From positions 779,822 through 843,821 of the forward strand of contig VYZI01000242.1 of assembly GCA_013397695.1 (NCBI GenBank): DNA of 64,000 nt, read 5' to 3'. The DNA is from Centropus unirufus (Eukaryota; Chordata; Aves; Cuculiformes; Centropidae). This document shows, piece by piece, positions 13,640 to 25,961 of this stretch (within the stretch, counting starts at the first letter, position 1; every line of letters begins with the position of its first letter). The notes beneath the pieces are model-generated. The model searched no databases, was not told where the DNA came from, and saw nothing but the letters and a program-made list of their open reading frames with translations. The position numbers and the translations under genes were made by a program.

Positions 13640-13700
13640 CAGCTGGAGTGAGTGAGCAGATTCAAACCCAGGCATAGCTGACAAAACTCAGCTCTGTGTT
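13640..13700 (-). mobile_element. Possible MIR-like fragment, antisense
   Basis: GAGTGAGCAGATTCAAACCC and AGGCATAGCTGACAAAACTC with TTAGCTGCTC resemble the reverse complement of the MIR head ('GGATTCGAACCCAGGCAGTCTGACTCCAGAGCCC...TGCTCTTAACC'). ATTCAAACCCAGGCA is the informative core. No tail portion is visible upstream, so the assignment is tentative. Confidence 0.4.
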
Positions 13701-16700
13701 AGCTGCTCATGGATGGTGTTGGGAAAGCAAATCCTTAGTCTGCCTAGAGGCTGGAAAGGATTTCTAACTCTGTTTTACTGCTCTACTGTTTATGTTAGCT
13801 TTGATTCATGCCCCACTGAATATCTTGCCTCCACTGATGACCAGATGAAGAGGCTTTGTTTGAATATGCCTCCTGATGCTGGATAAGGGACTCTGAGCTC
13901 AGTACCACCAGCTATGTCTGCGTTGTTCTGGCTAACACAGGCAGAGAATCTGATTCTGGAGGTGAGAGAAGACAAGTCCTGTGGTAATTTCTGTAAGCTG
14001 GGACTATTGGTCCTATGTCAGCCTGCAGGACAGTAAGTGTCTAAAGTCTGCAAATTTTCTTTCTTTTTGAAATGCCAATAAAAACCAGCCTGTGTGTCTT
14101 TGCTCTCTCTTCAATAATGATGATTTTTTTTTTGCTGTGCTCCCTCTGGGCAAGTGATCAGTTCACAAATTAAGGTACTTTAGCACACTCCTTTACTCCG
14201 GTATAAGATATGCCATGCAATGGGGCCCACATAAAACCTGGCGGCTCTTCTAGGCTTACTTTGGTTTGAGTGCTCTGTTATGGAGCACTTGTTTGACAGT
14301 TCATTGTATGTGATTTGCAGTTTCCTTAGATGGACTTATTCATCTTGTTTATGGCCCTTTTATTAAGGGTCATTTACCAAACAATCAAAAATTAATTTAG
14401 ACATGTTAAACTGTGAAGAACTGTCATGATGAGGCTATTACCTGAAAGAAGAGAAAGTGAGCAGCAATGTGTATTCTAAGGTCTTAGCCATCCCAAGAAT
14501 AGCTCTTTTCTTATTTACAGAACGGTAATTTTAAATATTTGATGTACCGATCCTACCAGGGCAACTGGCCTATATTGTGTCCTATCCTCCTACTGGCATT
14601 AAATTTCTAGGTAACATCCCTCCCTGCTTTCACCACTGTTCCTGCAGTCTTGAGTCCATCTAAATGCACAGAGTTTCCTCAAATCCGACTCATTATTGAT
14701 TGTGGATTTTTCTGGCAAGGTAGCAATCATATGGTTGGCTGCACATCGTTCTCTATTTATCATCATAATGAAGGATGCAGGTACAGCTCAAGCTTCATTT
14801 TTATTATCTCATGAGATGGAACTACTTGTGAGGGGAGCTGTGTTGGTAGGATTTGGGGGGGCTTTCTCAGCCATATACATTCTACAAGACCATTTTGACA
14901 CCAGAATTACAAGCTAAAGATAGCCACCTCAATACATAGCTTCAACAGAGATAATTCCTGTCACATTTTTACTGTGGTGTGCTTCTGGAGAACTTCCCTG
15001 TTGAAGATGTACAGCTGCAGGTCTCTACCTTCACTGAGGTAGAAATGGACTGTGTTTTGTCCCCACTAAGCTCTTCCAGTGAGCTATATTGATTTGAGAA
15101 AGACATTTTTATTAAAAGAATATTTTTATAAAGATGCTATTTGGGAACAGCCTGGTTTCATAGGAATTTGGAAACCCTTTTGCCCCTTGAGCTGCACAAG
15201 TGCCTCTGAGTGTGATCTGCAAAACCCTGCACAATATACATCTATTTATCTGGGGAAAGCCTTTTTTGATATACAAGCATATTTCAGGGAGAAGGAATTC
15301 TAACTCTGACAAAATGTTAGTAATCACCCTTGTTGATCTTTTAGTTTCTCTTAAGTATTCTCCAGGGATTTGTTAGTTTTGTAAGCCTTGACAGATTTGG
15401 AATATTAAAGGCAGCTGATCAGGACATGATGTAATAAATGTACGGACAGCATCTGGCACAATGTTTGGGCATGTATGGGCACCTATAGTTACAAAATGAT
15501 ATATGGCAAGATATGTTATTAACCTATCAGATTTGAGTGGCACATGAAAGCAGCTGCAAGTTTTAAGAAAAAAAATATTCACTGACTTTTTTTTTTTTTT
15601 ATCGGTTTGTCAATCAAAAGCACACTCAGGCTCCTTAGAGCGTTTTTTAAACCAGATGCGCACTTTACCCATAATCTGAAGAAAAGAGGTACTATTGCTC
15701 AGGTGTTATTGGATGCAACACGTCTGAAAATGTCTGTTCAGCTTTAGGAATGGTAGAAGGAAACCCATCTTTTCATGACAACTGTGTATATTAGCTCGAT
15801 CTACCCAGGTTTGTAGGAAAAGAAAAATAAATATTTTAGGCATTCATGAGTGGGGAAAAGTTGTTCTGCCTAGGGAAATCAGATGACATGTCAATATAAA
15901 CTTTCTTCGCCACTGCAAACCTGCACAGCATGTCAGCATGCCATTTTTCATATCTGTGTGCAGCAGCTGCTGAGAATGTTTGGCTTGTTTCTATGACACC
16001 TGGACAAGGGTGCTGATCTGTGAAACACCTAACAAGGAGATGCCCCTTGTTTCCTTAATTATTATTTTTTCCCTTATGTCTTTGAATAATGAATTTTAAA
16101 AGAATATAAGTATCTTCCACAGCAGAGAAAAATATCCTGAGTTGTCCATCCCCTTTGAGCAGTGAATCCACACCTTTACAGAGAGACTCATCGGGTGTGA
16201 TGGTGTGAGGGGCAACATAGGAGCTGAACAGTAAGATAAAAATTAATGAAAACAGGGATTAAAAAAAAAAGAAGGCTTCTGCTGAGGCAGGGAGCAAATA
16301 TAAAGAGACAAATGAGATTAATTTGTTTTTGGCCTGGAGTTTCTTTTTGTGCTTTTCCCCTTTCCTGTACATCTCCTAGGAAGTGTTCCTTTTTGTATGT
16401 CAAAATATTCATACTGGTTTTTGACTGAGCATTTGTGTAACACGTTGTGTTACCCCATTCCTCATTTGCTCTTCAGAAAATCGCCACTACTTATCAAAAA
16501 AACCTTTTTATGTGGATATTTCCTCCTTGGTTTCCTTTTTACTTTATAGCTATTTTAAGATTTTGTTTTCAATCAGTATTCATGATACAACTTTCAAAAG
16601 TTGTAAGAATGAATAAGAGCTATGGAAGGGTAACAGTATCTTACAATAGAAGATGGCTTAGCAATATTACTATCTTGCCTTGGGCAATGTAATAACTTTT

Positions 16701-17024
16701 TTAATCTGAAGAAAAACAATTAAAGTAGTAGTTATGTATTATGATTTGTTGGTTTATTAATAAACAGTAATAAAATAAGTGTATGTTTATCTTGTAACTA
16801 TGAGAAAGCTGATACTTTCCCCTTAGAGTATTTATTTGTGTTACTTTTTTTTTTTTCCCTTGCTCTGTTGTCCTGAGGCTTCTGTTCCAAATAAGTACAA
16901 ACAGGAATTTTAGTTTTACAATACCTGGCAGCCTCTATGAAACAAAAGCTGCTTGTGCTGAGAGGCAGCTCTGTCCAAATGGACAGAGGTTCCCACTAAG
17001 AGAGTTCATTCAGTGGGTGGGATT

Positions 17025-17047
17025 TTTTTTTTGGTTTTTTTTTTTTC
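17025..17047 (+). repeat. Poly-T tract
   Basis: Two T runs separated by GG lie within about 23 bases. Comparable pure T runs of 12 to 15 bases occur at 15587-15600, 34192-34204, 40648-40660 and 51046-51060. No retroelement body was recognised on either side of any of them. Confidence 0.85.
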
Positions 17048-17913
17048 TAATATTGCTGCATTAGTGATAGGGATACAACAGTGGCTTAATTCCAAAATTT
17101 CCTGCTGGAAGAAGCATTTCTGGTGGGGATAAAAGATAAATATCTTCCCCCTCTTTGTCCACACATGGTTGACTATTCTTTCATTGCAGTGGATAGTAAC
17201 TGTTAAATCACTACCTTTGGTGATACGTTCCCCTATGTGCCGTGTTTAAATGTTGTTTATTTAAATTCAATGAGTGAATAAAAAGAGTCATTCAAGTGTG
17301 TTGTTACTGTGTCAGGACAGGATTTCTGCACAAAAAGGAGCAGGTCATGGTTGTCAACTTTTTGCTTGTTTTTACTTTGTGGAAGGAGGAGGATATTGTT
17401 AAAAATCATAGAACAAATTAAAGGTTTGGGGTTTTTCTGAAGTTATGACTGAAAAAGGAGCCAAAACATAAAGGATGTTTCATTACAGCTGTGTTTAAGT
17501 CATCAAAGGAGGCAGGGGCAGTGTGAGGAAAGAATATTAATTATGGTAAACAGTGAGGGCTTCTATTTATTTTTGTCTGTGTCAGGGTAACCATAGGAGA
17601 CATTCCTGCTCCCAGATGCAGAAGAAAGAGCAGATCTGTGTTGCTGGAAAGGGAGTTGTTTTGTCAGGCAGGCTTGTTGTACTAAACTGCTCGTTTCCCC
17701 TATAATGGCAGGTCTAAAGTAGGTTAACCCTAGAGGTCTGCAGTGCCCTTTTGTGATGATGCCACCCAACTGGTATCCGTAACCTTCAGCATGCCGCTTG
17801 CAACCGGGGGAGAAGGTTCTGCTACATGCTGAAAGGAGCCTTCTTGTAAAGATGCCATGGGGCAAGCCAGTGGCTTGTTCAACGGAGCCTGGCAAAATTA
17901 TCATCACCTAGCA

Positions 17914-18021
17914 GGCAATGAAACTGAAACACAGAGAAGCCGAAAAAATTTGCCACCCAGTGTAGTGGACGAGGGTCAGTGACAGAGCTCAAAGTATCAT
18001 TTATCCTAGGTCAGAGCCTCG
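17914..18021 (-). mobile_element. MIR/CORE-SINE-like relic, antisense
   Basis: On the + strand the order of motifs is GGCAATGAAACTGAAACACAG, AGAAGCCGAAAAAATTTGCC, GTCAGTGACAGAGCTCAAAG and CCTAGGTCAGAGCC. This follows the reverse complement of MIR ('GAGGAAACTGAGGCACAGAGAGGTTAAGTAACTTGCCCAAGGTCACACAG...GGCAGAGCC...GAACCCAGGTC'). Spacing between blocks is close to that expected. The copy is heavily diverged, as expected for an element older than the bird-mammal split. Confidence 0.6.
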
Positions 18022-20989
18022 CTGCAGAAGAATTAGGTCTGATTCCCATTTGTCAGGAAGCACAGCGTGAAGGATAAGGGATGAAACAGGTCAGATTCCC
18101 ATAAAGTTTTGCCTGAGATAAAACTTGTACCATGTGATCTCTGTTTTACTTCACCCTTCCAGCCACACTCCCTTCTAACTTAGCCATGTGGCAACTTTAA
18201 GAGGTATAGCCAGCCTGGCAAGTAACTACAGCAGGTTAAATAACAGGAAATTCTCCCTTCCAACATTTATTTATATTCCCATTCAAAGTATACTCTCCCT
18301 TTTTAAATTTTAAATGCTTTTACTCCGTCTGCGTTTATTTAGATGGCTGTGACCTTTCCTAAGAGCTACAGTCCTGGTGCTGATTACACTGCATCAGGGT
18401 TGTGGTATTCCTCCTGCAGGCACAGGTGAACAGAAGTTGGATGGGAAATAAAATATTCCTTTCGGATGCTGTTTACAAACCTCTGTTTCATTGTCCCATG
18501 CAGCCTGGCTGGGAATGTGCCTCTTGCCCTGTGGGTCCTGCAAGGAGGCTGGACCAGTTTTCAGTCACGTAGAGCCTGTGGTTTTCTAGTGATGTGGCTG
18601 TTTTTCCCCAGTGGAGAAGCAGCAGGGGTGTGTGCAGTCAAGGTGAGGATGTATAAAAATGTGGCTGGAATAGGAAGATATTGGAAAGCCCACTGCTCGG
18701 CTCCTTGGAGCTTGTGGGAGGGCAGAGAGATGGAAGACAATGAAGGAAGAGGAGTGTGTTCACTTGTTTCTTGGTTATTCAAGGCAAGGAATGCTTTTTA
18801 ATTTGTGGAAGCTGTGAGCTGGTGCTGATCCTGTTTGGGACTTAGAGGTGTTGCAGTTGGAGAAACTTAGTGTGCAAGACAGAGGCTTTAGAGAAGGACC
18901 CGTCCAGCCTCAGGGCACCCAGACGCTGTTCCTGAGCCCTGGGGGAGAATGACTGAGCTATAGAAAACACAGGAGATAAATATAACTGATAAATACCAAA
19001 TCATCTTCATCCACAAAGGCTCACTCAATTCGCATTGTTTATCAGTTGGTAGTCAGATATGAATGAACATGCATTTCACACTGCAGTGAGAGCAAAACAA
19101 TAAATGCTGGACCAATTTTAATAAGATACCTAGAGGCACAAGCTGTGAGATGCTGAGTATCATTTGGTAGAATCTGTCTCCAGATGTTTTGATGAAGCAC
19201 GACAAAGGAAATATGTGCCTCATAATAACTTTAATTTTCCAATGGAAAATGAGAGAAAGGGGGGCATTTGCTAGCATGCGCTAACAAGACTGCAGTTGCC
19301 TTTCTGCCCAGTGAAATACATTTTTATTGTCCCCCTGTACCCTCCCTCAGGTGACTAGTTTGATCTTGCTTGTGAGTTTCAGGTTTTCTTCCAAGTTCTC
19401 AGACAGCCTTCCTCTAGCTCACGGGTTAATAATTACACCTCCTCTTTAACAATATCTTTCATGTTAGAGTTGCAAAGGATTTCACAGCCAGGTGCCAACA
19501 TCTGCTCTTTCACCAGGGAGAACACAGAGTAACTCAAACCTGCAGAGAATTGAGTGAAAGGAGAAGTTGGCTCCGTGTGTAAAGAGGTCTCTTCACCTAT
19601 AGCCAAAAGGGAGAGCATGGTGGGTACTGTCCTCTGCCAAGTCAGCTTCCAGCCGCTGTTGGCAGAAGGAAGGCAAAGCCTGTTTCTAATGGAGCGCATT
19701 TAAATGCTGAGGACTGGGAGGACGAAAGCTGGAAAATGTGCCAGGGCAGCTGCATTAATACCTTTGTCTTGACAAAAGTATCACACAGTTCTGGATTGTA
19801 GCTGGCATTACTGTAATTTTATGTCATTAGTGTTATTGCTCCAGATAAAAAAAAATGAAGAGCAGGCTTACATTTGGGATTGGACCTTTTTACTCTCCTG
19901 ATTTGAATGTTAGGGATTCTTTCCCTCCCGCAACTTCCTCCCATTTTTTCCTCTTTATAGCTATAAGACTATAATTTCAAATGAGAGCTGAACTTCTCAC
20001 ATAGTCACTTGTGTTCTGGAGCTGAGGCTTTAAGAGAAATGTTGAAATTCCATGCACTCCTGAAAAAAACTGCGAAAAAGGATGATATATCCAAATACTC
20101 CTCATGGCGTCTTTCACAAAGACTGGTACAGACACCCACGTTTGTGATAAACCAGATAGAGGCTATCTTGCTTTTGCCTTCAAGGCTGGGGACGTACATG
20201 CTTTTTACACTACTTCTGTCTTCCGTGCAGTAAGGTTTCCCTTTATTGTTTATTTTCTTTCCAAGACTGCTTGCCCCTTAATAGAGAGATTGTTCCATAA
20301 ACTCAACTCCTCCCAGCCTCAGTGGCGTAGTTCCAGTAGATGTGATTAGTAGCCCAAAATCCTTCGTTAGCGAGCTGTATTTGTAACAGTAACCTTTGCG
20401 TGTCAGTGTAGCCAACGTTTCCCTGCTTTGATCTTTCTGTTGCAAGAAAATTCCTCCGCTCACTTTGCACTTTTAATTCCATGTTTTAATAACAGGATTT
20501 GGGAAAGGAATTAGCTCTGCAAGTGCAGAGCTAAGCAGTTAGTGCTTCCACATCTTGCAAAGCTCCTCCTTATGATGGTGATAAAGTTGACTTATTCAAG
20601 GAAGGCCTTGGGGCTATGAAGTATTTGAAGGGTTATCATGAGGCTATGCAGGTGGGATATTTAGTGTAGGGAGAGTGTATATAAATAGATAACGTGAGGA
20701 GAAAAATGATCCAAGTATTTACAGCTAAAAGAATCCAAAATCTGTGAAGGCTGGACTCTGTGCTCTTTAAACAAAAACCCAATCGACTGGCAAGCTCAGT
20801 CAGATAGTGTCCTGGAATGCACTTCCACAACATTTTTGCAAGTTAATTTTCTGTGGCCAGTATTCAAGCTCTAGATTTCTTCCAAGTGCCATAAAGCTTT
20901 GCTTATTTAAAATGAAAGTGTGTGTGTCTGTGTATAAATAAATGAATCAATTCTCTTTGGATTAGAAGATTAGAAGATGATTGAGATAC

Positions 20990-21021
20990 TAAAAAAAATA
21001 AATAAAACAAACAAAAAACCC
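20990..21021 (+). repeat. A-rich (AAAT/AAAC) tract
   Basis: ACTAAAAAAAATAAATAAAA followed by CAAACAAAAAACC is an A-rich simple stretch like a degenerate poly-A tail. No target-site duplication or retroposed body could be made out. A similar shorter tract lies at 8734-8755. Confidence 0.75.
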
Positions 21022-22680
21022 TCTACTCAAGCTTATGCCTGCATGTTTTCCACTGGTGTGTTTCATCCAGGAGGTTGATATTGTACCCAGCACTAAACTA
21101 TTGAAGAGGGCAAGATGAGTCCACTTTGCCCAGTCTCCACACTCTTCCTGGGCAACACCTACTGTACTGGACAGAGCTGGCTGGTTTCCATACCTCTGTA
21201 TAAGATACAAAGAGCATAATAATTTGCTTGCATGCTCTTTTGTGGGAAACAAACCAGTCCACGTGAGAAAGGAAAAGCCTGGACATGTAATAGAAACATG
21301 ATCCCATTTAATAAATGCAGGCAGGGCTGTGCAATGCCTTGGAAGTGGGGAAATGGGTTCTTGTACAGCTCCATGCGCTGGAGAGGAAAGCAAATATGTT
21401 TTATGTTGCACAATGGTGTAAGGTCATTCATGGCTGCACAGATTTGTCCTACACTTGCCAGCTGACAGCCCTGTCCCAGGGACAAATTTGAAACTACTTC
21501 AGTCTGTTCCACTCTTATTTTAAATACAGAAAATCAAATCCTAACCCCAGTGAGCTCAGTCACGTTGTGGATTTCAGCTGGAACAGGACTTGTTTCTTGC
21601 ACATTCTTCTGAATACCCAGTAAACAACGTATGCCACCCATATGTGAAACACTTAACAGTTTCTCTCAAGCAGTGACTACTGGTTCTCTATCCTTCTCTG
21701 CCCTAAACATATCTTACAGATGTATGTCACTATAGCTGCTGACCTGATCAAAAAAATATGTCTTTGTGGCACCCCTGTCAACTAGACACATTATTATTAT
21801 GATGCATTAAAGGAAAACAGAAAAATGCGGCCTTCTGCCTACAACCCAGAATGAACCTTTTGCAAGGTGGACACTCTGTAAGTCTTGAATCTCAGGTAGC
21901 ATCATAATCACTGACTCATCCTCTTCTGATAGATCAATTTACAAATACTAAGAATTAGTAAAAACTTCCAAATGTGTAAATTATTAAATCAGAAAAGCAG
22001 TGGTTCCATTGTGGGGAAGGTTAAAGAAAAAGTGGTTCCAGAAAGTAATCGTCTCCAAATAAATGCTGAGTATTGGAGAAATGCTTTGTGATCCTTAAGA
22101 GCCTTCCTTTGTAATCCATCAGATAACTTTTGTTATTTGATTGACTTATCACATCACAGGGGTTGTTTTATAAGTAATTTTCTTAGTCTGGTTCCTAAGT
22201 TACAGATGCAGTGCAAACATAGCCTAAAGAATATAAGGAAGCTTTTCAACACTCAGCAAAACTGAACGTGTTGTTACAGTAAGAAATGTGGTCACACAGC
22301 CTCGTCCCTTCTTTTTGGCAGGTGTGATGCCTGTTGTGCCTGATTGCAGGTATTCTCTTTCAGCCTTCATAGAGACTTGGTGTTGCCTCAACATGGCCAC
22401 AACATGCCCATCCCATACAAAACCTCCCTGGAAGGGCACAATCATGTTACAGGTGAAGGACAATGTGGAGTTCAACTAAACAGTGGAAGTTCTGAGCCCA
22501 ACATGAGGCAAAGACTAGAGGGAATTGAAAGAGTATTGGGTGTTATATGGAAAATGAGAGCACCCGTCTTTTTATCCTTTATGTATAGGAGGCATAAACT
22601 GTCATTCATTGTGGCATGAGACACAACACTTAAAGATTAAAAAAGATTATAAAGGAACTGGGTTTGGGTTTGATTTTAGG

Positions 22681-22708
22681 TTTTGTTTGTTTGTTTGTTT
22701 TTTTTTAA
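22681..22708 (+). repeat. (TTTG)n / poly-T simple repeat
   Basis: The tract reads TTTTGTTTGTTTGTTTG and then a run of T before AATATGG. It lies just upstream of the decayed CR1 end at 22750. On the minus strand it is an A-rich (CAAA)n tract such as can form from an old poly-A tail, but no attached retroelement was recognised. Confidence 0.85.
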
Positions 22709-22749
22709 TATGGGGGTTCCCGTAAGAATATGGAAGAGAATTTGTTGCG

Positions 22750-22844
22750 TCTTTCTCTGTAAGATGTGGCATTGGCCACTTTGTGCCAGGAGACAATATT
22801 AGAAGACCATATCCAGCTTTGCAGTATTCCTATGATTTCTATGA
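22750..22844 (+). mobile_element. Decayed CR1 LINE 3' end, sense strand
   Basis: The segment contains CTTTCTCTGTAAGATGTGGC, then ATTGGCCACTTTGTGCCAGG, AGACAATATT, and a 3' tail ATTCCTATGATTTCTATGA (22826-22844). The order 'CATCTGGCATTGGCCACTGTCGGAGACAGGATACTGGG ... CCAGTATGGC ... TTCTTATGTTC' is the classic 3' untranslated end of older amniote CR1 subfamilies. The two imperfect octamers (TTCCTATG, TTTCTATG) are the CR1 terminal microrepeat. The copy is strongly diverged and truncated upstream, which suggests great age. A GTTTGTTTG tract precedes it at 22681. Confidence 0.65.
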
Positions 22845-24204
22845 CTTTCTCTGAGACATGCTAATTTATTGAAAAGTCCAGAAAAGATTTCATTGCCTCA
22901 TATAATTGCCTGGACTATTCAGTCTGGGAGAGAGGTCCCTTCATTTCAGCCCCCCTCCATCTTTCCTTTAATCTCATTGCCCACACCATTACTCATCTCA
23001 GTTTCTTGGTGGCCACTCAAAAGCTGGCAGTTCTTTGCCTCTGTCTCACACCTTAGTCACTCTTCCTGAAATAAAGTTGTTTCAGGCACTGTGGGAAGGA
23101 CGAACTGCCCTGAGAATATGAGTAAATCCCCTCACTGAACTTTGTGACTGGCATGATGCTTACTTATGGGCTGGCTTTATAGAAGCCATGGGCAAAGCAA
23201 CAACAACAAAAAGCTCATGAGACTGCCTATGAATCAAAGTGGCTGAGAGCTGAACTGCTTTAGTTACGTTGAGCCTGAGCCTACAGACAGAGATTTGCCA
23301 GTTCAACCTGAGCCACAGTCCTCCTCCGTGCGCTGCCCATGGCACTGAGACCAGAATGTAATGATTGTAGAATGGCACATGATCTCACAATTCATGCGCA
23401 ATTTCGTGTGCAGTCTAATGCCCTGTAACAGGGTGGGAAAGCTATCAGTAAAACTCAGCAGAAGAAGAGCGGTAAGAGAAGTTTCCCAAATATGTCTAAA
23501 GAGCTTTATCACTTCAGAGTTGCTCCATTAAGGCATCTTCCTTTAAAATAAACAGGGTCTCAAATAAAGGATCATAGGTTCATTGTGGCAGTCTACTGGC
23601 CTGGCTTGTCACTGAGGGTTTGAGCTGTCAAGTTTTCTGTTACTCTAAATATCTAGGAACGTTCTCTGGCTGCAGGGATAGTCAACATAGTTTGTACAGT
23701 GACTGTAGCAACTAGGAAGGAGACCTATGAAGTGCTGTCATAGAAACATCATTTCTTGTAGAGACTGTATATTATTCCTGTTTTCCTAGTTAAAAAAAAA
23801 CAAGCATGTGTTTTATTGCTTTTTGAGTAGGGGGAATGTTGAATGTTTCACAGAATTGGAACAGAAATGTCGGGGTAACAGTTGAAGTCATATAAACCAT
23901 TTAACTTATTGCACTACTAAGGGAAAACAAGTGAAAATAAACAGACCTCAATAGATGTACAGAGAATTATAAGTGGCTCTCATTTTAATAATTTAGAGTT
24001 CTTTATTCCAAACTAAATTATTGAAAATATGAACCTGGGTGTATTATGAGACTGATACTCTTAGGAGTGGATGTTTTTCCAAATTAATAATTGACTAAAG
24101 ACTGGAAATTCTTTTGGTTGGTTCTTTCTTCTACTGGCGAATTCTTCTCTGATACTGAACAGGTGCTTTGATCCAGATCCTCAAGGGTATTTAAATATCT
24201 CTAT

Positions 24205-24270
24205 GTGAGTGCAGCACAAATACAGAGCACAAGGCAACCCTCACTCTGAAGAGCTTACGGGCTGCCTGCT
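24205..24270 (-). mobile_element. Possible MIR-family tail fragment, antisense
   Basis: AATACAGAGCACAAGGCAAC, then CCTCACTCTGAAGAGCTTACGG, resembles the block 'ACAGTCCCTGCCCTGAAGAGCTTACAGTCTAA' found in reptile and bird MIR-type elements on the same strand as the other fragments nearby. The key run is CTGAAGAGCTTAC. The remainder is too diverged to align by eye. Confidence 0.35.
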
Positions 24271-24310
24271 TAGCACCTTACATAGCACAATGGCAGTTCA
24301 GAAATGGGAC

Positions 24311-24360
24311 ACAGAGGGATCTGGTCTAATGCTGCACAGAGGGATCTGGTCTAATGCTAC
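24311..24360 (+). repeat. 25-bp tandem duplication
   Basis: Two head-to-tail copies of a 25-bp unit (24311-24335 and 24336-24360) begin ACAGAGGGATCTGGTCTAAT. They differ at a single position (G at 24334, A at 24359). The near identity suggests a recent replication-slippage event. It sits inside a small open frame but has no sign of being coding. Confidence 0.95.
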
Positions 24361-24764
24361 ACTGAATACACTTGATGTATTTGAAGGCAGAAAGTAATTG
24401 AGAACAAAGCCCAGCAACCACAGCTGCTTGACTACAAAGGGAACTCTGTTTCCTTTGTCTTGTATAATTGTCTAATAGTTTGAGCATTTCCCTAAGAATG
24501 GACCTATCTGCATCACTTCCTATCTCAGGGCAAAGGGATTTAGCCCTGCATCCCACAGATCCTAAAAGAACACCCTAACCTTCAGATTGCTTTTGCCTAA
24601 CATACATCAAGGGATGTAAACTATGGGCTGGAAGGTGGAGAAATAAGAAAAGACTGTAGATGCAAAACAATGTGATGCTTGCTGCCTGAAACAGTTCTCC
24701 TGCAATGTTTTACTATCTAGGATAAAATGAGGTAAGCACATATGGCTGTATGAGGAATGATAGC

Positions 24765-24830
24765 TCAGACCGAATTCCCGAGGATTTAACTCCAGCTAAG
24801 TGCTCTCACTGCCAGGCTAGCATCAGTCTG
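24765..24830 (-). mobile_element. Possible MIR-like fragment, antisense
   Basis: GAATTCCCGAGGATTTAACTC followed by CAGCTAAGTGCTCTCACTGCC resembles the reverse complement of the MIR head ('GGGATTTGAACCCAGGTC...AGTGCTCTAACCACTG'). It lies about 170 bp left of a better match in the same orientation. It may be a second copy or part of the same locus broken up by insertion. Confidence 0.3.
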
Positions 24831-24959
24831 CCTTTTAATTCAACTTCCTTTGCCTCACAGCTCCTGACAGCTACACAATAACCTGGTTTCATCCCGTAGC
24901 CTGAACAGGGATTGTTCAGTGCGCAGATGGATGAAGGAACATGCCTAGGAAATGGGAGA

Positions 24960-25030
24960 GTAGTTTGAATCTGTAGCAGAAGGAGCTGAGACTAGGTCCC
25001 CTGCTGACTACTCTAACCACTAGAATCTTA
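24960..25030 (-). mobile_element. MIR-like SINE fragment (tRNA-derived head), antisense
   Basis: The block GAGACTAGGTCCCCTGCTGA followed by CTACTCTAACCACTAGAATC matches the reverse complement of the tRNA-derived 5' end of MIR-type SINEs, which typically reads 'CCCAGGTCTCCTGACT...GTGCTCTAACCACTAGGCC'. The run CTCTAACCACTAGA is the most diagnostic piece. The body of the element on the left is not clearly preserved. Confidence 0.5.
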
Positions 25031-25961
25031 CAAGTAGCATTGACTATTTTGTTGCTGAGCTGGATGTTTACCAAGATGGACTTAGTGCTCTGCATCAGCA
25101 CTGTGTGTAGGATACTGCCAGCCAGAGAGACAACAATCCTGACCTTCCTTCAGGGAATGTTAGTAGTCAGCTTCCAGAACATAAAGTGAGCTTCCTGGAC
25201 CACCAACAGACTTTGACTTTGTACTGTCTCCACTTTGAATTTAGTGGCACCGATTAGGGCAGAAATATATTCGGGATAACTACACTGCCAGCCTTGCTGC
25301 CAACCTTTGCTTTATCTGCAGTGGCTCAGTAACAACTTGGATTTATGAAATTCCCTTCCTTCATTTAATATTCCAGAAATAAATCTTCTGACTTTGTATT
25401 TTAAATGGCTTGGCAAGTCAAATGTCTTCTGGAAAGGTGGTAAAAAAGTTTATTTTTTTAATCCCTATTTCGTGGTGCCAAGATGACGAGAGAGCACGTA
25501 GGTTCACATCCCTCAGTCACCATAAGAAAAACGTGTTTCCTACTGATGTAAACCTTTGCTCAGTTTCACAAGCCCATACATGCAAGCAGTGATTAATTCT
25601 CTTTGTCAAGGTTACAATTTTCATGGGTTGTTGTAGTTCTAGCAGGGCCAGCATAGAATTAAGTTCCATAGCCTCTGGCTTTAATTCAGACATAAAAGGG
25701 ATTAATATGAAGGAAAAACCTACCAGATATATTACTTCATTTAGCTTTCCCAGCTATTGCTGCATCTGTTAGAGGTAATTAATAATAAACCAGACTGGAG
25801 CTGATCAGACCAGGCATCATACAGAAGATTGTACAGCTTTATGTGAAAAGATGTGCTGTCCAGTTCAGGAAGCTTTTTTAAATAAGATTCTCATGGGCTT
25901 GTAATTTCAGATCAATATTACATATTGACTACACTTTAATTTGCTGGAAAATTATTTCCTC

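Larger units (their letters stand above)
12958..22680. other. Unique non-coding DNA with MIR-like relics
   Basis: The stretch right of the assembly gap holds the MIR-like fragments at 13.64 and 17.91 kb, several poly-T runs (15.59, 16.85 and 17.03 kb) and unassigned AT-rich sequence. Open frames reach 140 codons (20989-21411, minus strand) but overlap rivals in other frames and match no known protein. Confidence 0.7.

Noticed and set aside
17404..17440. ATCATAGAAC...AGGTTTGGGG resembling an antisense CR1 end
   Set aside because: Too short and too loosely spaced to separate from chance.
17563..17907. Minus-strand open frame of 114 codons
   Set aside because: No recognisable domain, and it runs up to an MIR-like relic; most likely chance.
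20989..21512. Overlapping minus-strand open frames of 140 and 117 codons
   Set aside because: They compete in different frames with a + strand frame over the same bases, begin in an A-rich tract and resemble no known family.
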